Assembly (NCBI GenBank): GCA_022511465.1
Contig: JAFLRM010000004.1
Span: 57,047-121,046, forward strand
Direction: 5' to 3'
DNA length: 64,000 bases
From: Acetatifactor sp.
GTDB taxonomy: Bacteria; Bacillota; Clostridia; Lachnospirales; Lachnospiraceae
The notes beneath the pieces are model-generated. The model was not told the origin of the DNA and did no database searches. It saw nothing but the letters and a program-made list of their open reading frames with translations. A program made the position numbers and the translations under genes. Below are positions 1 to 8,121 of the stretch, one piece after another; position 1 is the stretch's first letter; each line of letters starts with the position of its first letter.

Positions 1-1476
1 ATCTACTGGCAGGACGGTCAGGAGTTCAAGCTGGAGAATGCAGCCATGGGCGGTGCCCTGAGAGGCTTGGTGGAGATGCGCGACGGCAACAACGGCGAGT
101 ATTTCCATGGAACGGTCACCGGTGTGGGCACCAAAGACGGGCATGATACCGTGACCATCGAAGTGGGCTTGGAGTATCTTAAGGACCTGAACAAGTGTAA
201 TCTGTCAGATCAGGGTGGCATCATCAATCTGGGCAACCGCGAATTCTATTACGATTCATGGGAGTACACCATCAGCTACGACGAGGACGGCAACCCTGTT
301 TACTCCTATACCTTTACCCTGTCGGACAGCGAGAAGAATTCTCAGCGTCTGACCAATGACCGCGTGGGAATGGATGCCAGCATCGGTTCCGGCATAAAGT
401 ATCAGGGTATTCCTTATTATATGAGTCAGATGAACGAGTGGGTGAGAACTTTCGCCCAGAAGTTCAATGATATATTGAAGAGCGGCTTTACCGCGGAGAA
501 TGAACCCGGTATCAATATGTTCGTGGGAGATTGGCTTGCGGATGACGGACAATATATGTTCCCGGACGGCACCAGATATGACTGGTACTACGGGCTGACC
601 GCAGAGGAAGCATTGGAGAAAGAGATCAACCGGATATATGATGATCTGTATCGAACAACATTAGCAGGCATTAAGGACACCTATGATCCCACTGACCCGA
701 AGTATGCTGCTGCGGGTGACGAAGCGTATGACAAAGCAGCAGCTGCGTATCCGATTGATAAAGAGAAAAAGAAAATATTTGATGAACTCAAGGCGGAGTA
801 TGAAGCCAAGGGCGGTAAAGTAGATGAGAATGGTATAGCAGATGACGGGACTAATCTTTATGATGAGGCCGCTAAGCAAGCTGAGGATAAGAAAAAAGCT
901 GCAGCAGAAGCTGCCAAACAGGATGCTATAGATGAGGCTATGCTGGCAGATGCGCGTGTTGAGATACAGAGTCAGCTGGACAGTCTTCGGCAGCAAGCGG
1001 AGGCAGATGCGAAAGCGGCATTTGGTGAATTGACAGTAAGCTCAACCACTGACAGCTACTATCAGCTGACAGCCAAGAATTTTGCAATACTGGCTTCCAT
1101 GCTCGACGATCCCAAGCTGCTGGCCACCAAGTTCTTGGGTGGTGATGGCGTAGAGCAGGATGACCTGATCGATGCGTTGAACGATATGGCTTTCGACAAG
1201 ACCAAGATGAGTTTCAGAGGCGCTTCCGCTTCCGAGTTTTTACAGTGTATTCTGACGGATGTAGCGTTAAACGCTTCCAGCGCGAACCTGTTCTATGAGA
1301 GCTACTGCAATATCTCCAGCACCATCGACACCCAGAGAATTTCCATCTCCGGTGTGGACGAGGACGAGGAGGCCGTGAACATGGTCAAATACCAGAACGC
1401 ATACAATCTGGCGGCTAAGATGATCCAGACGCTGACAGAAGTTTACGATAAGCTGATATTGGATACTGGTGTATAA
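1..1476 (+). CDS. flgK: Flagellar hook-associated protein 1 (FlgK), 5'-truncated by window
   Basis: Hook-filament junction protein, exported through the flagellar type III apparatus. The reading frame is open from base 1, so the N-terminus lies outside the window. The visible start has the family's GGALRGLVEMRD segment, and the C-terminus has the usual late-flagellar helix (VNMVKYQNAYNLAAKMIQTL, then a DKLI helix). An Ala/Lys/Glu-rich coiled-coil insertion lies roughly between bases 720 and 1020, which makes the central part longer than in classical FlgK. It is followed 22 bases later by flgL, as in most Firmicutes. The ATG at base 46 is internal and not a real start. Confidence 0.93.
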   Translation: MYWQDGQEFKLENAAMGGALRGLVEMRDGNNGEYFHGTVTGVGTKDGHDTVTIEVGLEYLKDLNKCNLSDQGGIINLGNREFYYDSWEYTISYDEDGNPVYSYTFTLSDSEKNSQRLTNDRVGMDASIGSGIKYQGIPYYMSQMNEWVRTFAQKFNDILKSGFTAENEPGINMFVGDWLADDGQYMFPDGTRYDWYYGLTAEEALEKEINRIYDDLYRTTLAGIKDTYDPTDPKYAAAGDEAYDKAAAAYPIDKEKKKIFDELKAEYEAKGGKVDENGIADDGTNLYDEAAKQAEDKKKAAAEAAKQDAIDEAMLADARVEIQSQLDSLRQQAEADAKAAFGELTVSSTTDSYYQLTAKNFAILASMLDDPKLLATKFLGGDGVEQDDLIDALNDMAFDKTKMSFRGASASEFLQCILTDVALNASSANLFYESYCNISSTIDTQRISISGVDEDEEAVNMVKYQNAYNLAAKMIQTLTEVYDKLILDTGV

Positions 1477-1498
1477 GGAAACAATGAGGTGACGTAGA

Positions 1499-3139
1499 AT
1501 GAGAATTACGAACAAGATCATGCAGAAAAACAATCTGTCCAACATCAATACCAACAAGATCTATCAGGATAGGCTGTCCACACAGATGTCCACACAGAAG
1601 AAGGTCAACAGGCCCTCCGACGATCCTGTGGTAGCGATCCGTGCACTTCGCCTGCGCAGCAGCGTGACGGAGATCACACAGTACTACAGCAAAAATATTG
1701 CGGATGCAGATTCTTGGCTTACGGTGACGGAGCAGGCTTTAAAGAATCTGGCGGAGGTTGTCACCAGCCTGAAGACCGAGGCGACCAAAGGCTCTAACGG
1801 CGATCTGGAGGCGAAGGACAGAGAGGTGATCTTGGAGCAGATGAAAGCGTTGGCCAATGAAATTTATTCCACCGGCGACGCTGATTATGCAGGACGCTAT
1901 GTGTTCGGCGGATACCGCACAAATACTTCTCTCCGCTTCCCGTCGGATACCAAGAGGCATTATGAGATCACGGAGCAGCTGGATAAAAGCATTATCGACG
2001 AGGTTACCCACATTGTGACCCACAAGACAGGTGCAGATGGCAAGCCCACGGATGATATTTTAGACTGGAATGACAGCAATTTTGATTCCGATGAAATGGA
2101 CTTTAATGACACAGAAATTGACGCAGTGTCCTGTCACCGTATCCGTCTGGCCTACAACGGCTGTCTTGATGTTGGCGCGGATGGTAAACCGGCAAATCCT
2201 TCCATCACTTTCCTACATAGGAATGATGACGGAACCTATGATCAGCCTCCGGTGGAATGGTCGGTTGAAAACGGGGTGATCCAGACGGTTCACTCCTACG
2301 AAGATCCTTATTCTATGGCAGCCAAAGATCCGGATGCTGTCATCTATGTGCCGGAGACCGGTGAGATCCTGCTTGGCGCCAACCGCTATGAGGAGCTGGC
2401 GAAGACAAAGGACGATCCCACTACCTCGGGGGACGAGGGCGAGATCCGAGTTACCTATCAGAAGGACGAGTGGGAGGACGGAGATTTGCGTCCCGAGCAC
2501 TATTTCTACTGCAAGAGTACAGAGTTTGATAAGGATGGGAATCTTGATTCTTCTACGGAGCTTGAATATAATCCCACATACCTTGAGGGTAATCCCGAGA
2601 GGCAGGCGATCGAGTACGATGTAGGTTTCAACCAGACCATCCGTATCAACTCCACCGCAGACCAGTGCTTTAAGCACGGCGTGGGCAGAGAGGTGGATGA
2701 CCTGGTGGCAGCGATGCAGGAGGTACTGGACATCGAGGCGGTGAAAAATAAGATCGAGAAAGCACTCGAGGGAACCGCCGATGATGAGGTGGAGAAGAAG
2801 ACGAGACTGCAGAATCAGCTGGATGCCGTGAACAAGGCGTGGACTCTGTCCAAGAATAAGTGTCAGAGAATGTTTGAGGGTGCGATTACTGAGTTTCAGA
2901 ATTATTTGGATCAGGCAAACCTGGCGATCACCAACAACGGCACACTGAGCAAGAAACTGGAGCTGATCGACAGCCGTATGCAGAACCAGAAGACTACCTT
3001 TGAGACCTTAAAGAGTGAAAACGAGGATGTTGTCATTGAGGAGGTGGCCGTTCAGCTGACCAGTGCGGAGTTGACCTACGAGGCAGCCCTGATGGCAACC
3101 GGCAAAGTGATGCAGACCTCTTTGCTGAACTTCATTTAA
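1499..3139 (+). CDS. flgL: Flagellar hook-associated protein 3 (FlgL)
   Basis: Second junction protein between hook and filament. The N-terminus MRITNKIMQKNNLSNIN and the following QMSTQKKVNRPSDDPVVAIR are typical of FlgL, and the C-terminus (LTSAELTYEAALMATGKVMQ) matches the flagellin-like D0 helix. At 546 residues it is much longer than the roughly 300-residue Bacillus form. The extra length is an acidic central insertion at about residues 180-400, presumably a surface-exposed domain. The ribosome site GAGGTGA lies seven bases before the ATG. It is cotranscribed with flgK and probably with fliW-csrA. Confidence 0.94.
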   Translation: MRITNKIMQKNNLSNINTNKIYQDRLSTQMSTQKKVNRPSDDPVVAIRALRLRSSVTEITQYYSKNIADADSWLTVTEQALKNLAEVVTSLKTEATKGSNGDLEAKDREVILEQMKALANEIYSTGDADYAGRYVFGGYRTNTSLRFPSDTKRHYEITEQLDKSIIDEVTHIVTHKTGADGKPTDDILDWNDSNFDSDEMDFNDTEIDAVSCHRIRLAYNGCLDVGADGKPANPSITFLHRNDDGTYDQPPVEWSVENGVIQTVHSYEDPYSMAAKDPDAVIYVPETGEILLGANRYEELAKTKDDPTTSGDEGEIRVTYQKDEWEDGDLRPEHYFYCKSTEFDKDGNLDSSTELEYNPTYLEGNPERQAIEYDVGFNQTIRINSTADQCFKHGVGREVDDLVAAMQEVLDIEAVKNKIEKALEGTADDEVEKKTRLQNQLDAVNKAWTLSKNKCQRMFEGAITEFQNYLDQANLAITNNGTLSKKLELIDSRMQNQKTTFETLKSENEDVVIEEVAVQLTSAELTYEAALMATGKVMQTSLLNFI

Positions 3140-3166
3140 CCGCGCGGCGGCGCAGATAGGAGTCCT

Positions 3167-3625
3167 ATGAAGATTAAGACAAGAATTTTTGGAGAGATCG
3201 AAATTGCAGATGAGAAGATCATTACTTTTGAGAACGGTATTATCGGTTTTCCGGATCTGAAGCGCTTTGCCCTGCTCCACGACGAGGATCAGGGTGATGA
3301 GGCCGGGATCCGTTTCCTGCAGTCCTTTGACGAACCCGCGTTTGCGATGCCCGTGATGGAACCTCTTATAGTCAAGCCGGATTATGATCCCGAGGTGGAA
3401 GATGAATTGCTCGCCTGCGTAGGCAACCTGACACAGGATAATCTGATCGTATTGGTCACCGTAACGGTGCCCTCCGACCTGACGAAGATGAGTGTGAATC
3501 TTCAGGGGCCGATCATCATCAATGCAGAAGAGAAAAAGGGATGCCAGCTCATTGTGGAGAACAGTGATTATCCGGTAAAATTCCCTATCTACGACATCCT
3601 TCAGTCCAGAAAGGGAGGTGAGTAG
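3167..3625 (+). CDS. fliW: Flagellar assembly factor FliW
   Basis: FliW binds flagellin and, when free, binds CsrA as a non-competitive antagonist, so it links filament assembly to translation of flagellin mRNA. The 152-residue length and the sequence (FENGIIGFPDLKRFALL near the N-terminus, LTQDNLIVLVTVTVP in the middle, NLQGPIIINAEEKKGCQLI near the end) are typical. It sits directly upstream of csrA, and the csrA ribosome site GGGAGGTG lies inside its last codons, so the two are likely translationally coupled. Confidence 0.96.
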   Translation: MKIKTRIFGEIEIADEKIITFENGIIGFPDLKRFALLHDEDQGDEAGIRFLQSFDEPAFAMPVMEPLIVKPDYDPEVEDELLACVGNLTQDNLIVLVTVTVPSDLTKMSVNLQGPIIINAEEKKGCQLIVENSDYPVKFPIYDILQSRKGGE

Positions 3626-3626
3626 G

Positions 3627-3845
3627 ATGCTGGCATTATCCAGAAAAAAGAACGAGGCCATCATCATCAACAACAATGTGGAGGTGACGATCCTGGAGGT
3701 GAAGGGCGATCAGGTGAAGATTGGCATCTCTGCTCCCAGAGAAGTCTCCATATATCGAAAAGAAGTATATTTGCAGATCCAGGAGGCCAACAAAGAATCC
3801 ATCAATGTAGAAGGAATGGATGCACTCAAAAATTTCTTAGGGTAG
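3627..3845 (+). CDS. csrA: Carbon storage regulator CsrA (translational repressor)
   Basis: Small homodimeric RNA-binding protein that recognises GGA in hairpin loops and blocks ribosome access. It begins MLALSRKKNEAIIINNNVEV, the classical N-terminus; an in-frame GTG nine bases earlier is rejected because GGGAGGTG lies at the right distance from the ATG at 3627. It has 72 residues, like Bacillus CsrA with the C-terminal extension that contacts FliW. Its likely targets in this window are the flaG and fliC leaders and the short SigD-driven RNAs annotated below. An intrinsic terminator overlaps its stop codon. Confidence 0.97.
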   Translation: MLALSRKKNEAIIINNNVEVTILEVKGDQVKIGISAPREVSIYRKEVYLQIQEANKESINVEGMDALKNFLG

Positions 3846-3870
3846 TTTTTTGACTACCCTATTAATTTTT
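3839..3870 (+). terminator. Intrinsic terminator after csrA
   Basis: An 8-bp perfect stem AGGGTAGT/ACTACCCT with a six-base loop, overlapping the csrA stop codon and followed by an interrupted T tract (ATTAATTTTTTTC). The T tract also supplies the -35 area of the following SigD-type promoter. Confidence 0.8.
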
Positions 3871-3889
3871 TTCTTAACATTGCCGATAA
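3862..3889 (+). promoter_or_regulatory. SigD (sigma-28) type promoter for flaG-fliD-fliS
   Basis: TTAA, 16 bases, then GCCGATAA, close to the SigD consensus TAAA-N15-GCCGATAT. It lies just after the csrA terminator and about 90 bases before flaG, so flaG, fliD, fliS and the following gene form a class III flagellar transcript. Confidence 0.75.
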
Positions 3890-3936
3890 AAGACATAGAA
3901 ACCAGAATTAAGCTTTGCGGACACATATTAATGAAT

Positions 3937-3974
3937 GGTGTCGAAGGAAGGCACCAAATCTCACACGGAGGTGA
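3937..3974 (+). promoter_or_regulatory. Probable CsrA-binding hairpin and SD site in the flaG leader
   Basis: GGTGTC/GGCACC form a 6-bp stem closing the heptaloop GAAGGAA, which places GGA in the loop as in known CsrA targets. The ribosome site CGGAGGTGA follows within 20 bases as a possible second site. A hairpin site plus an SD site is how CsrA binds the Bacillus hag leader. This is a structural match only; binding is inferred. Confidence 0.5.
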
Positions 3975-3980
3975 TTGAAA

Positions 3981-4415
3981 ATGGCAATCGAACCATTAGG
4001 GAGTGTAATGACTATTCAGGCGCAGGGGAGCGTAGCGCCGAAACCTGTTGTTCAGGAGAGGACAGCAGAGAACTACACCAACACAAACGTTGAGCCGGCG
4101 GAGAAGATCGACCGTACGACCGGCGTGGTGGAGAATGCTCAGGGGAAAGGTGCGGCGGACAGTTCTCAGCAGGAGAATGAGAAACAGCTCATGACCAACG
4201 AGCAGATCAAAAAGGGCGTGGAGCAGCTGAATAAACGTATGGCCGCACATTCCGAGGCAATCTTTGGGATTCATGAGGAGACGAACCGCGTGATGATCAA
4301 AATTGTGGATAAGGATACCAAGAAGGTCTTAAAGGAGCTTCCTCCCGAGAAGACTTTAGATATGATTGCCAAGGTTTGGGAGATAGCAGGTATCCTCATA
4401 GATGAGAAGAGATAG
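3981..4415 (+). CDS. flaG: FlaG family flagellar protein
   Basis: Member of the FlaG family, thought to influence filament length. It has a low-complexity N-terminal half and a conserved C-terminal FlaG domain (LNKRMAAHSEAIFGIHEETN, then MIKIVDKDTKKVLKELPPEK and a final helix). The ATG at 3981 is preferred over the TTG six bases upstream because GGAGGTGA is well spaced from it. First gene of the SigD-type operon, followed by fliD after 12 bases. Confidence 0.9.
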   Translation: MAIEPLGSVMTIQAQGSVAPKPVVQERTAENYTNTNVEPAEKIDRTTGVVENAQGKGAADSSQQENEKQLMTNEQIKKGVEQLNKRMAAHSEAIFGIHEETNRVMIKIVDKDTKKVLKELPPEKTLDMIAKVWEIAGILIDEKR

Positions 4416-4427
4416 GAGGACAAAATT

Positions 4428-6311
4428 ATGCCCATGAGATTAACAGGCCTTATGTCCGGTCTGGATACCGACAGTGTGATCCAGGAGCTTGTGATGGCGA
4501 AACGGACAAAGGTGGATAATGCTAAGAAGGCGCAGACCAAGCTGGAGTGGAAGACGGATGTATGGAAGGATCTGAATTCTAAGCTGAAGAGCTTCCAGAG
4601 CAAGCTGAATAATCTGCGCTTTACTGGCGATTATATGAAGAAGACTACCAAGGTGTCCAATTCTGGCGTGGTGAGCGTTCTCACCGGCGACACCGCAGTG
4701 AACAGCGTACAGACTCTGAAGATCGGACAGTTGGCTAAGACTGCTTATCTTACCGGCGGTAAGATGGCAGGAAATGTAACTGCGCTCACCAATATGCAGA
4801 ATCTGGGATTGAAATCCACGAAAGCGTCCCTTACCGGTGGGAAGATAACCCTGTCGGACGGCAGTGATGTTACCAAAGACACCAAATTGAGTGAGTTGGG
4901 CATCGAAGACGGCACCACTTTCACGGTGACAAGAGGCGACGGCACTGAAAAAGAGGTTACGCTTCTGGCAGACGAAACCCTCGGAGAATTAGCAGCCAGA
5001 TTTAAGGAGGCCGCTGGTCCGACTGCAACTTTTAAGGATGGCGTGTTTTCTCTCAACGCATTTGGTGCTGGTTCGGCTGCTGACTTTACCATCTCTGCGA
5101 GCGATGACAAGGGGCAGGCAGCTCTGAATGCATTGGGACTGAGCGAAGAGAGCGGCGCAGTCAAAGTGGACGGCGAGGATGCAAAGGCTAACTTCACCCT
5201 AACCAAGGGCGACGGTACCAAGGTGGATATTACTCTTACCGAGAGAAGCACCATCTCCGATCTGATGAATCAGCTGAAGGACGCCGGTCTGAATGTGAAC
5301 TTTGACACTAACCAGAAGCGCCTCTTTATCGTTGCACAGGAATCCGGTGCGGCTGCTGACTTTACTATCTCTGCGGCTGAAGGTGACGAGGACAGCCAGA
5401 AGATTCTGAATGCTTTGGGATTGGCTTCGGCTCCCGAGGGAGAACTGTCGGAGGAGGAGAAGGAGAAGTATGCCACCAAGATAGATGGACAGGATGCTGT
5501 GATCTACCTGAATGGCGCTCGTTTCAGCAACAGCAACAATACTTTTGAGATCAACGGGTTGACTATTACCGCTCTGGCGGAGACCGACGAGACCATCACG
5601 CTGACCACCGATGTGGACACCGATGGTATCTACGATATGATCAAAGATTTCATCAAGTCGTACAGTGAGCTCATCAACGAGATGGATAAACTGTACAATG
5701 CTGACTCTGCTAAGGGCTATGAGCCTCTGACCGATGATGAGAAAGAGGGGATGTCCGACAGGGAGATTGAAGAGTGGGAGAAGAAGATCAAGGATTCCCT
5801 GCTTCGCCGCGATGAGGATCTGTACAGCGTGAACAGCTGGATGCAGAGGATCATGTCGCAGGGTGTGTCGGTCAACGGCAAGGTGATGTATCTGAGCGAC
5901 TTTGGCATCAACACGAAGGGATATTTTGAGGCGGATGATAATGAGCGTCATGCTTACCACATCTACGGTGATGAGGATGGCGATTACGTTGATAAGACCA
6001 ACGATCTGAAAGAAATGATCGCCACCGATCCGGATACGGTTGTATCCTTCTTCACGCAGTTGACACAGAATTTGTACAGCAAGATGAGTGAACTGTCAAA
6101 GTCCGTGGAAGGTTACCGTACTTTCGGCAATTTCTACGACGACAAGAAGATGAAGTCGGATTATGATGGCTACACCAGCAAGATCAAAGATTTGGAGAAG
6201 AAGCTCACTGCCTACGAGGATAAGTGGTACAACAAGTTCGCTCAGATGGAGAGCGCGATGGCAAAGCTGCAGGAACGCTCGAGTTCCATCACCAGTCTGC
6301 TGGGTGGCTGA
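4428..6311 (+). CDS. fliD: Flagellar filament capping protein FliD (HAP2)
   Basis: Forms the cap that folds flagellin onto the growing filament tip. The N-terminal FliD_N domain (RLTGLMSGLDTDSVIQELV) and the C-terminal FliD_C domain (about residues 370-627, ending in a coiled coil and LQERSSSITSLLGG) are clear. Between them, at about residues 130-330, lie two diverged tandem copies of a roughly 95-residue segment, each containing AADFTISA and a NALGL motif; this lengthens the protein to 627 residues. AGGAGG precedes the ATG. It is probably cotranscribed with its neighbours from the promoter at 3862. Confidence 0.95.
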   Translation: MPMRLTGLMSGLDTDSVIQELVMAKRTKVDNAKKAQTKLEWKTDVWKDLNSKLKSFQSKLNNLRFTGDYMKKTTKVSNSGVVSVLTGDTAVNSVQTLKIGQLAKTAYLTGGKMAGNVTALTNMQNLGLKSTKASLTGGKITLSDGSDVTKDTKLSELGIEDGTTFTVTRGDGTEKEVTLLADETLGELAARFKEAAGPTATFKDGVFSLNAFGAGSAADFTISASDDKGQAALNALGLSEESGAVKVDGEDAKANFTLTKGDGTKVDITLTERSTISDLMNQLKDAGLNVNFDTNQKRLFIVAQESGAAADFTISAAEGDEDSQKILNALGLASAPEGELSEEEKEKYATKIDGQDAVIYLNGARFSNSNNTFEINGLTITALAETDETITLTTDVDTDGIYDMIKDFIKSYSELINEMDKLYNADSAKGYEPLTDDEKEGMSDREIEEWEKKIKDSLLRRDEDLYSVNSWMQRIMSQGVSVNGKVMYLSDFGINTKGYFEADDNERHAYHIYGDEDGDYVDKTNDLKEMIATDPDTVVSFFTQLTQNLYSKMSELSKSVEGYRTFGNFYDDKKMKSDYDGYTSKIKDLEKKLTAYEDKWYNKFAQMESAMAKLQERSSSITSLLGG

Positions 6312-6360
6312 CGACAAAAGTAGATAAGTTTTACATGCGGAGACAACATGGAGGTTGAAT

Positions 6361-6747
6361 ATGCCGTTACCTAATGCTTATACTCAATATAATCGTAACA
6401 AAGTGCTGACGGCCAGCCCCGCCGAGTTGACACTGATGCTCTACGATGGAGCGATCAAGTTTTGCAACATGGGGATCATGGCGATCGAGCAAAAGGATAT
6501 CCAGAAGGCACATGATAATATCATTAAGGCACAGAAGATCATCGATTATTTTAGACAGACGCTTGATATGAGTTATCCCGTTGCAGAGGACTTTGACAGA
6601 GTTTATGAGTATATTGGACGGCGGCTGGTAGAGGCGAATGTGAAGAAAGATGCAGAGATCCTGCAGGAAGCGCGGGATCACCTGAATACCATGCGCGAAA
6701 CTTGGAAAGAAGTTATGAAGAAAAACAGAGAACAGGGTAGTGATTGA
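6361..6747 (+). CDS. fliS: Flagellar export chaperone FliS
   Basis: Cytoplasmic chaperone that binds the C-terminus of flagellin before export. The sequence is a canonical FliS (YTQYNRNKVLTASPAELTLM, LYDGAIKFCNMG, then the helical bundle ending in ETWKEVMKKN), about 128 residues. The ATG at 6361 follows GGAGGTTG; the TTG six bases earlier is possible but unnecessary. The stop codon overlaps the next start by one base, indicating translational coupling. Confidence 0.95.
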   Translation: MPLPNAYTQYNRNKVLTASPAELTLMLYDGAIKFCNMGIMAIEQKDIQKAHDNIIKAQKIIDYFRQTLDMSYPVAEDFDRVYEYIGRRLVEANVKKDAEILQEARDHLNTMRETWKEVMKKNREQGSD

Positions 6748-7220
6748 TGGAAAATTATCTGAATGTGTTGGAGGAAAGCCTGCAGAAGAAGATCAAGGTG
6801 CTGAACAAGATTCAGGACTACAATCTCAAGCAGCAGGAGATATTCCAGTCAGACACAGTGAATATGGATGAATTTGACCAATACGTGGAGGAGAAGGGCG
6901 AACTGATCGAGGAACTGAACCAGTTGGACAATGGCTTTGAGATTCTCTATGCCAATCTGTCCAAGCAGCTTCAGGAGGACAGAGCCCGCTATGCCCCACA
7001 GATTCGTACCCTGCAGGAGCTTGTGAAGCAAGTCACTGACATGAGTGTGACTATTCAGACCCAAGAAGCACGCAACAAGAAGCTGATCGAAGATTACTTC
7101 CGCAAGAGCCGTGAAGAGATTAAGAAAGGGAGGCGATCTTCCAAGGCAGCGTACGACTACTACAAGAATATGAGCAACACCAATTTTGTGCAGCCGCAAT
7201 TTATGGATGACAAGAAATGA
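6747..7220 (+). CDS. FliT/FlgN-like flagellar chaperone (putative)
   Basis: A 157-residue, highly charged, all-helical protein with predicted coiled coil (LQKKIKVLNKIQDYNLKQQE; VEEKGELIEELNQLDNGFE). Its place directly after fliS with a one-base overlap, its length and its helical character fit a FliT- or FlgN-type export chaperone, but I see no diagnostic motif. It is the last gene of the flaG operon, followed by an intrinsic terminator. The role is inferred from position. Confidence 0.6.
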   Translation: MENYLNVLEESLQKKIKVLNKIQDYNLKQQEIFQSDTVNMDEFDQYVEEKGELIEELNQLDNGFEILYANLSKQLQEDRARYAPQIRTLQELVKQVTDMSVTIQTQEARNKKLIEDYFRKSREEIKKGRRSSKAAYDYYKNMSNTNFVQPQFMDDKK

Positions 7221-7233
7221 TAAGTAAAAGGAG

Positions 7234-7272
7234 AGGGAATGTTGATGGGAAGCTGTTGGCATTCCCTTTTTG
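7234..7272 (+). terminator. Intrinsic terminator of the flaG-fliD-fliS operon
   Basis: Stem AGGGAATG/CATTCCCT around an 18-base loop, followed by TTTTTG. Confidence 0.75.
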
Positions 7273-7313
7273 TGTGATGATCCCGGACGATATAAAATAA
7301 AGGAAAATAATTC

Positions 7314-7340
7314 TAAAATAAGATGGAAATTACCCGATAT
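7314..7340 (+). promoter_or_regulatory. SigD-type promoter upstream of the membrane protein gene
   Basis: TAAA, exactly 15 bases, then CCCGATAT: the SigD layout with the same spacing as the flagellin promoter at 9612. A possible housekeeping promoter, TTGCAA-N17-TAAGAT, follows at 7382-7410. Transcripts would reach the genes at 7473 and possibly 8122. Confidence 0.72.
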
Positions 7341-7472
7341 ATATGTTAGAATAAATAACAAGCCAGTAGTAATTTTTTCTGTTGCAAAATTTTAATATCT
7401 GTGCTAAGATAAGTCGGTGTTAAAAATTGACATTTAGAGTGATCAGACGATAACCGACAGAGGAGATTGATT

Positions 7473-8012
7473 ATGAAAGAAGGCTCAAAGAATAAGAAGA
7501 TTGGCTTGTTTTTTATAGGCGGTCTGGTTGCCGTTATCATACTGCTTGTGGTGATCATTGTGTTGCTTATGAGAAAGCCGGCAGAGGTGCCCGAGGTACC
7601 TGATGCATCCGAAGAGCCCAGGCGCAGTGTGGTGGTGACGCAGGATACGGTGGATGATCTTGTGGAGAATATGCTTCAAGGGGACTATGTGGCGCCGGGG
7701 TATTACAGTGTGTCCATGACGACTACATGGCACTTTGCGAAAGGGGACGGTATCTCTGAAGATGCTCGTGTGGATAATTTGGCGGAGAATACCAATGATG
7801 TTTATTTTGATGTTTTTCTTGCCGATAATGAAGGGGAAGCAATATACCAATCGCCGCTCCTGCCAAGGGGAAGCAGCCTGAACGATATCGCTCTCGACAC
7901 GGTGCTCTCTGCGGGTACTTACGACTGTGTTATGGTATATCATCTGGTTGATGAGGAACAAAACACACTCAGCACTCTCAGGGTAGCTTTTACGATCGTT
8001 GTTGATGCCTGA
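7473..8012 (+). CDS. Unrecognised single-pass membrane protein in the flagellar regulon
   Basis: I do not recognise this family. The 179-residue protein has a short basic N-terminus, one strongly hydrophobic segment at about residues 10-33 and a Pro/Glu linker, followed by an extracellular domain of about 130 residues predicted as beta strands. The conserved-looking part ends LSAGTYDCVMVYHLV and RVAFTIVV, which resembles a small immunoglobulin- or spore-coat-like beta fold, but this is a guess. The start at 7473 follows AGGAGATTG. A SigD-type promoter lies upstream and the secreted repeat protein gene follows after about 110 bases, suggesting a surface pair made with flagella. Confidence 0.7.
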   Translation: MKEGSKNKKIGLFFIGGLVAVIILLVVIIVLLMRKPAEVPEVPDASEEPRRSVVVTQDTVDDLVENMLQGDYVAPGYYSVSMTTTWHFAKGDGISEDARVDNLAENTNDVYFDVFLADNEGEAIYQSPLLPRGSSLNDIALDTVLSAGTYDCVMVYHLVDEEQNTLSTLRVAFTIVVDA

Positions 8013-8121
8013 TCTGTAACCGGTAACAGCTGTGCAGTTTCCTTTAATTTTACATACCATTTTAATACAAAAGAGAAATAGCACAGTAAAATAAATAATA
8101 TTTTTTCAAGGAGGAGAAGAT

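Noticed and set aside
7446..7453. GACGATAA as another SigD -10
   Set aside because: No TAAA-like -35 at 15-16 bases upstream; the nearest is 21 bases away.
7413..7458. GTCGGT/ACCGAC inverted repeat in the leader of the 7473 gene as a riboswitch
   Set aside because: Arms are only six bases with a 34-base gap and no further conserved elements; could be chance.
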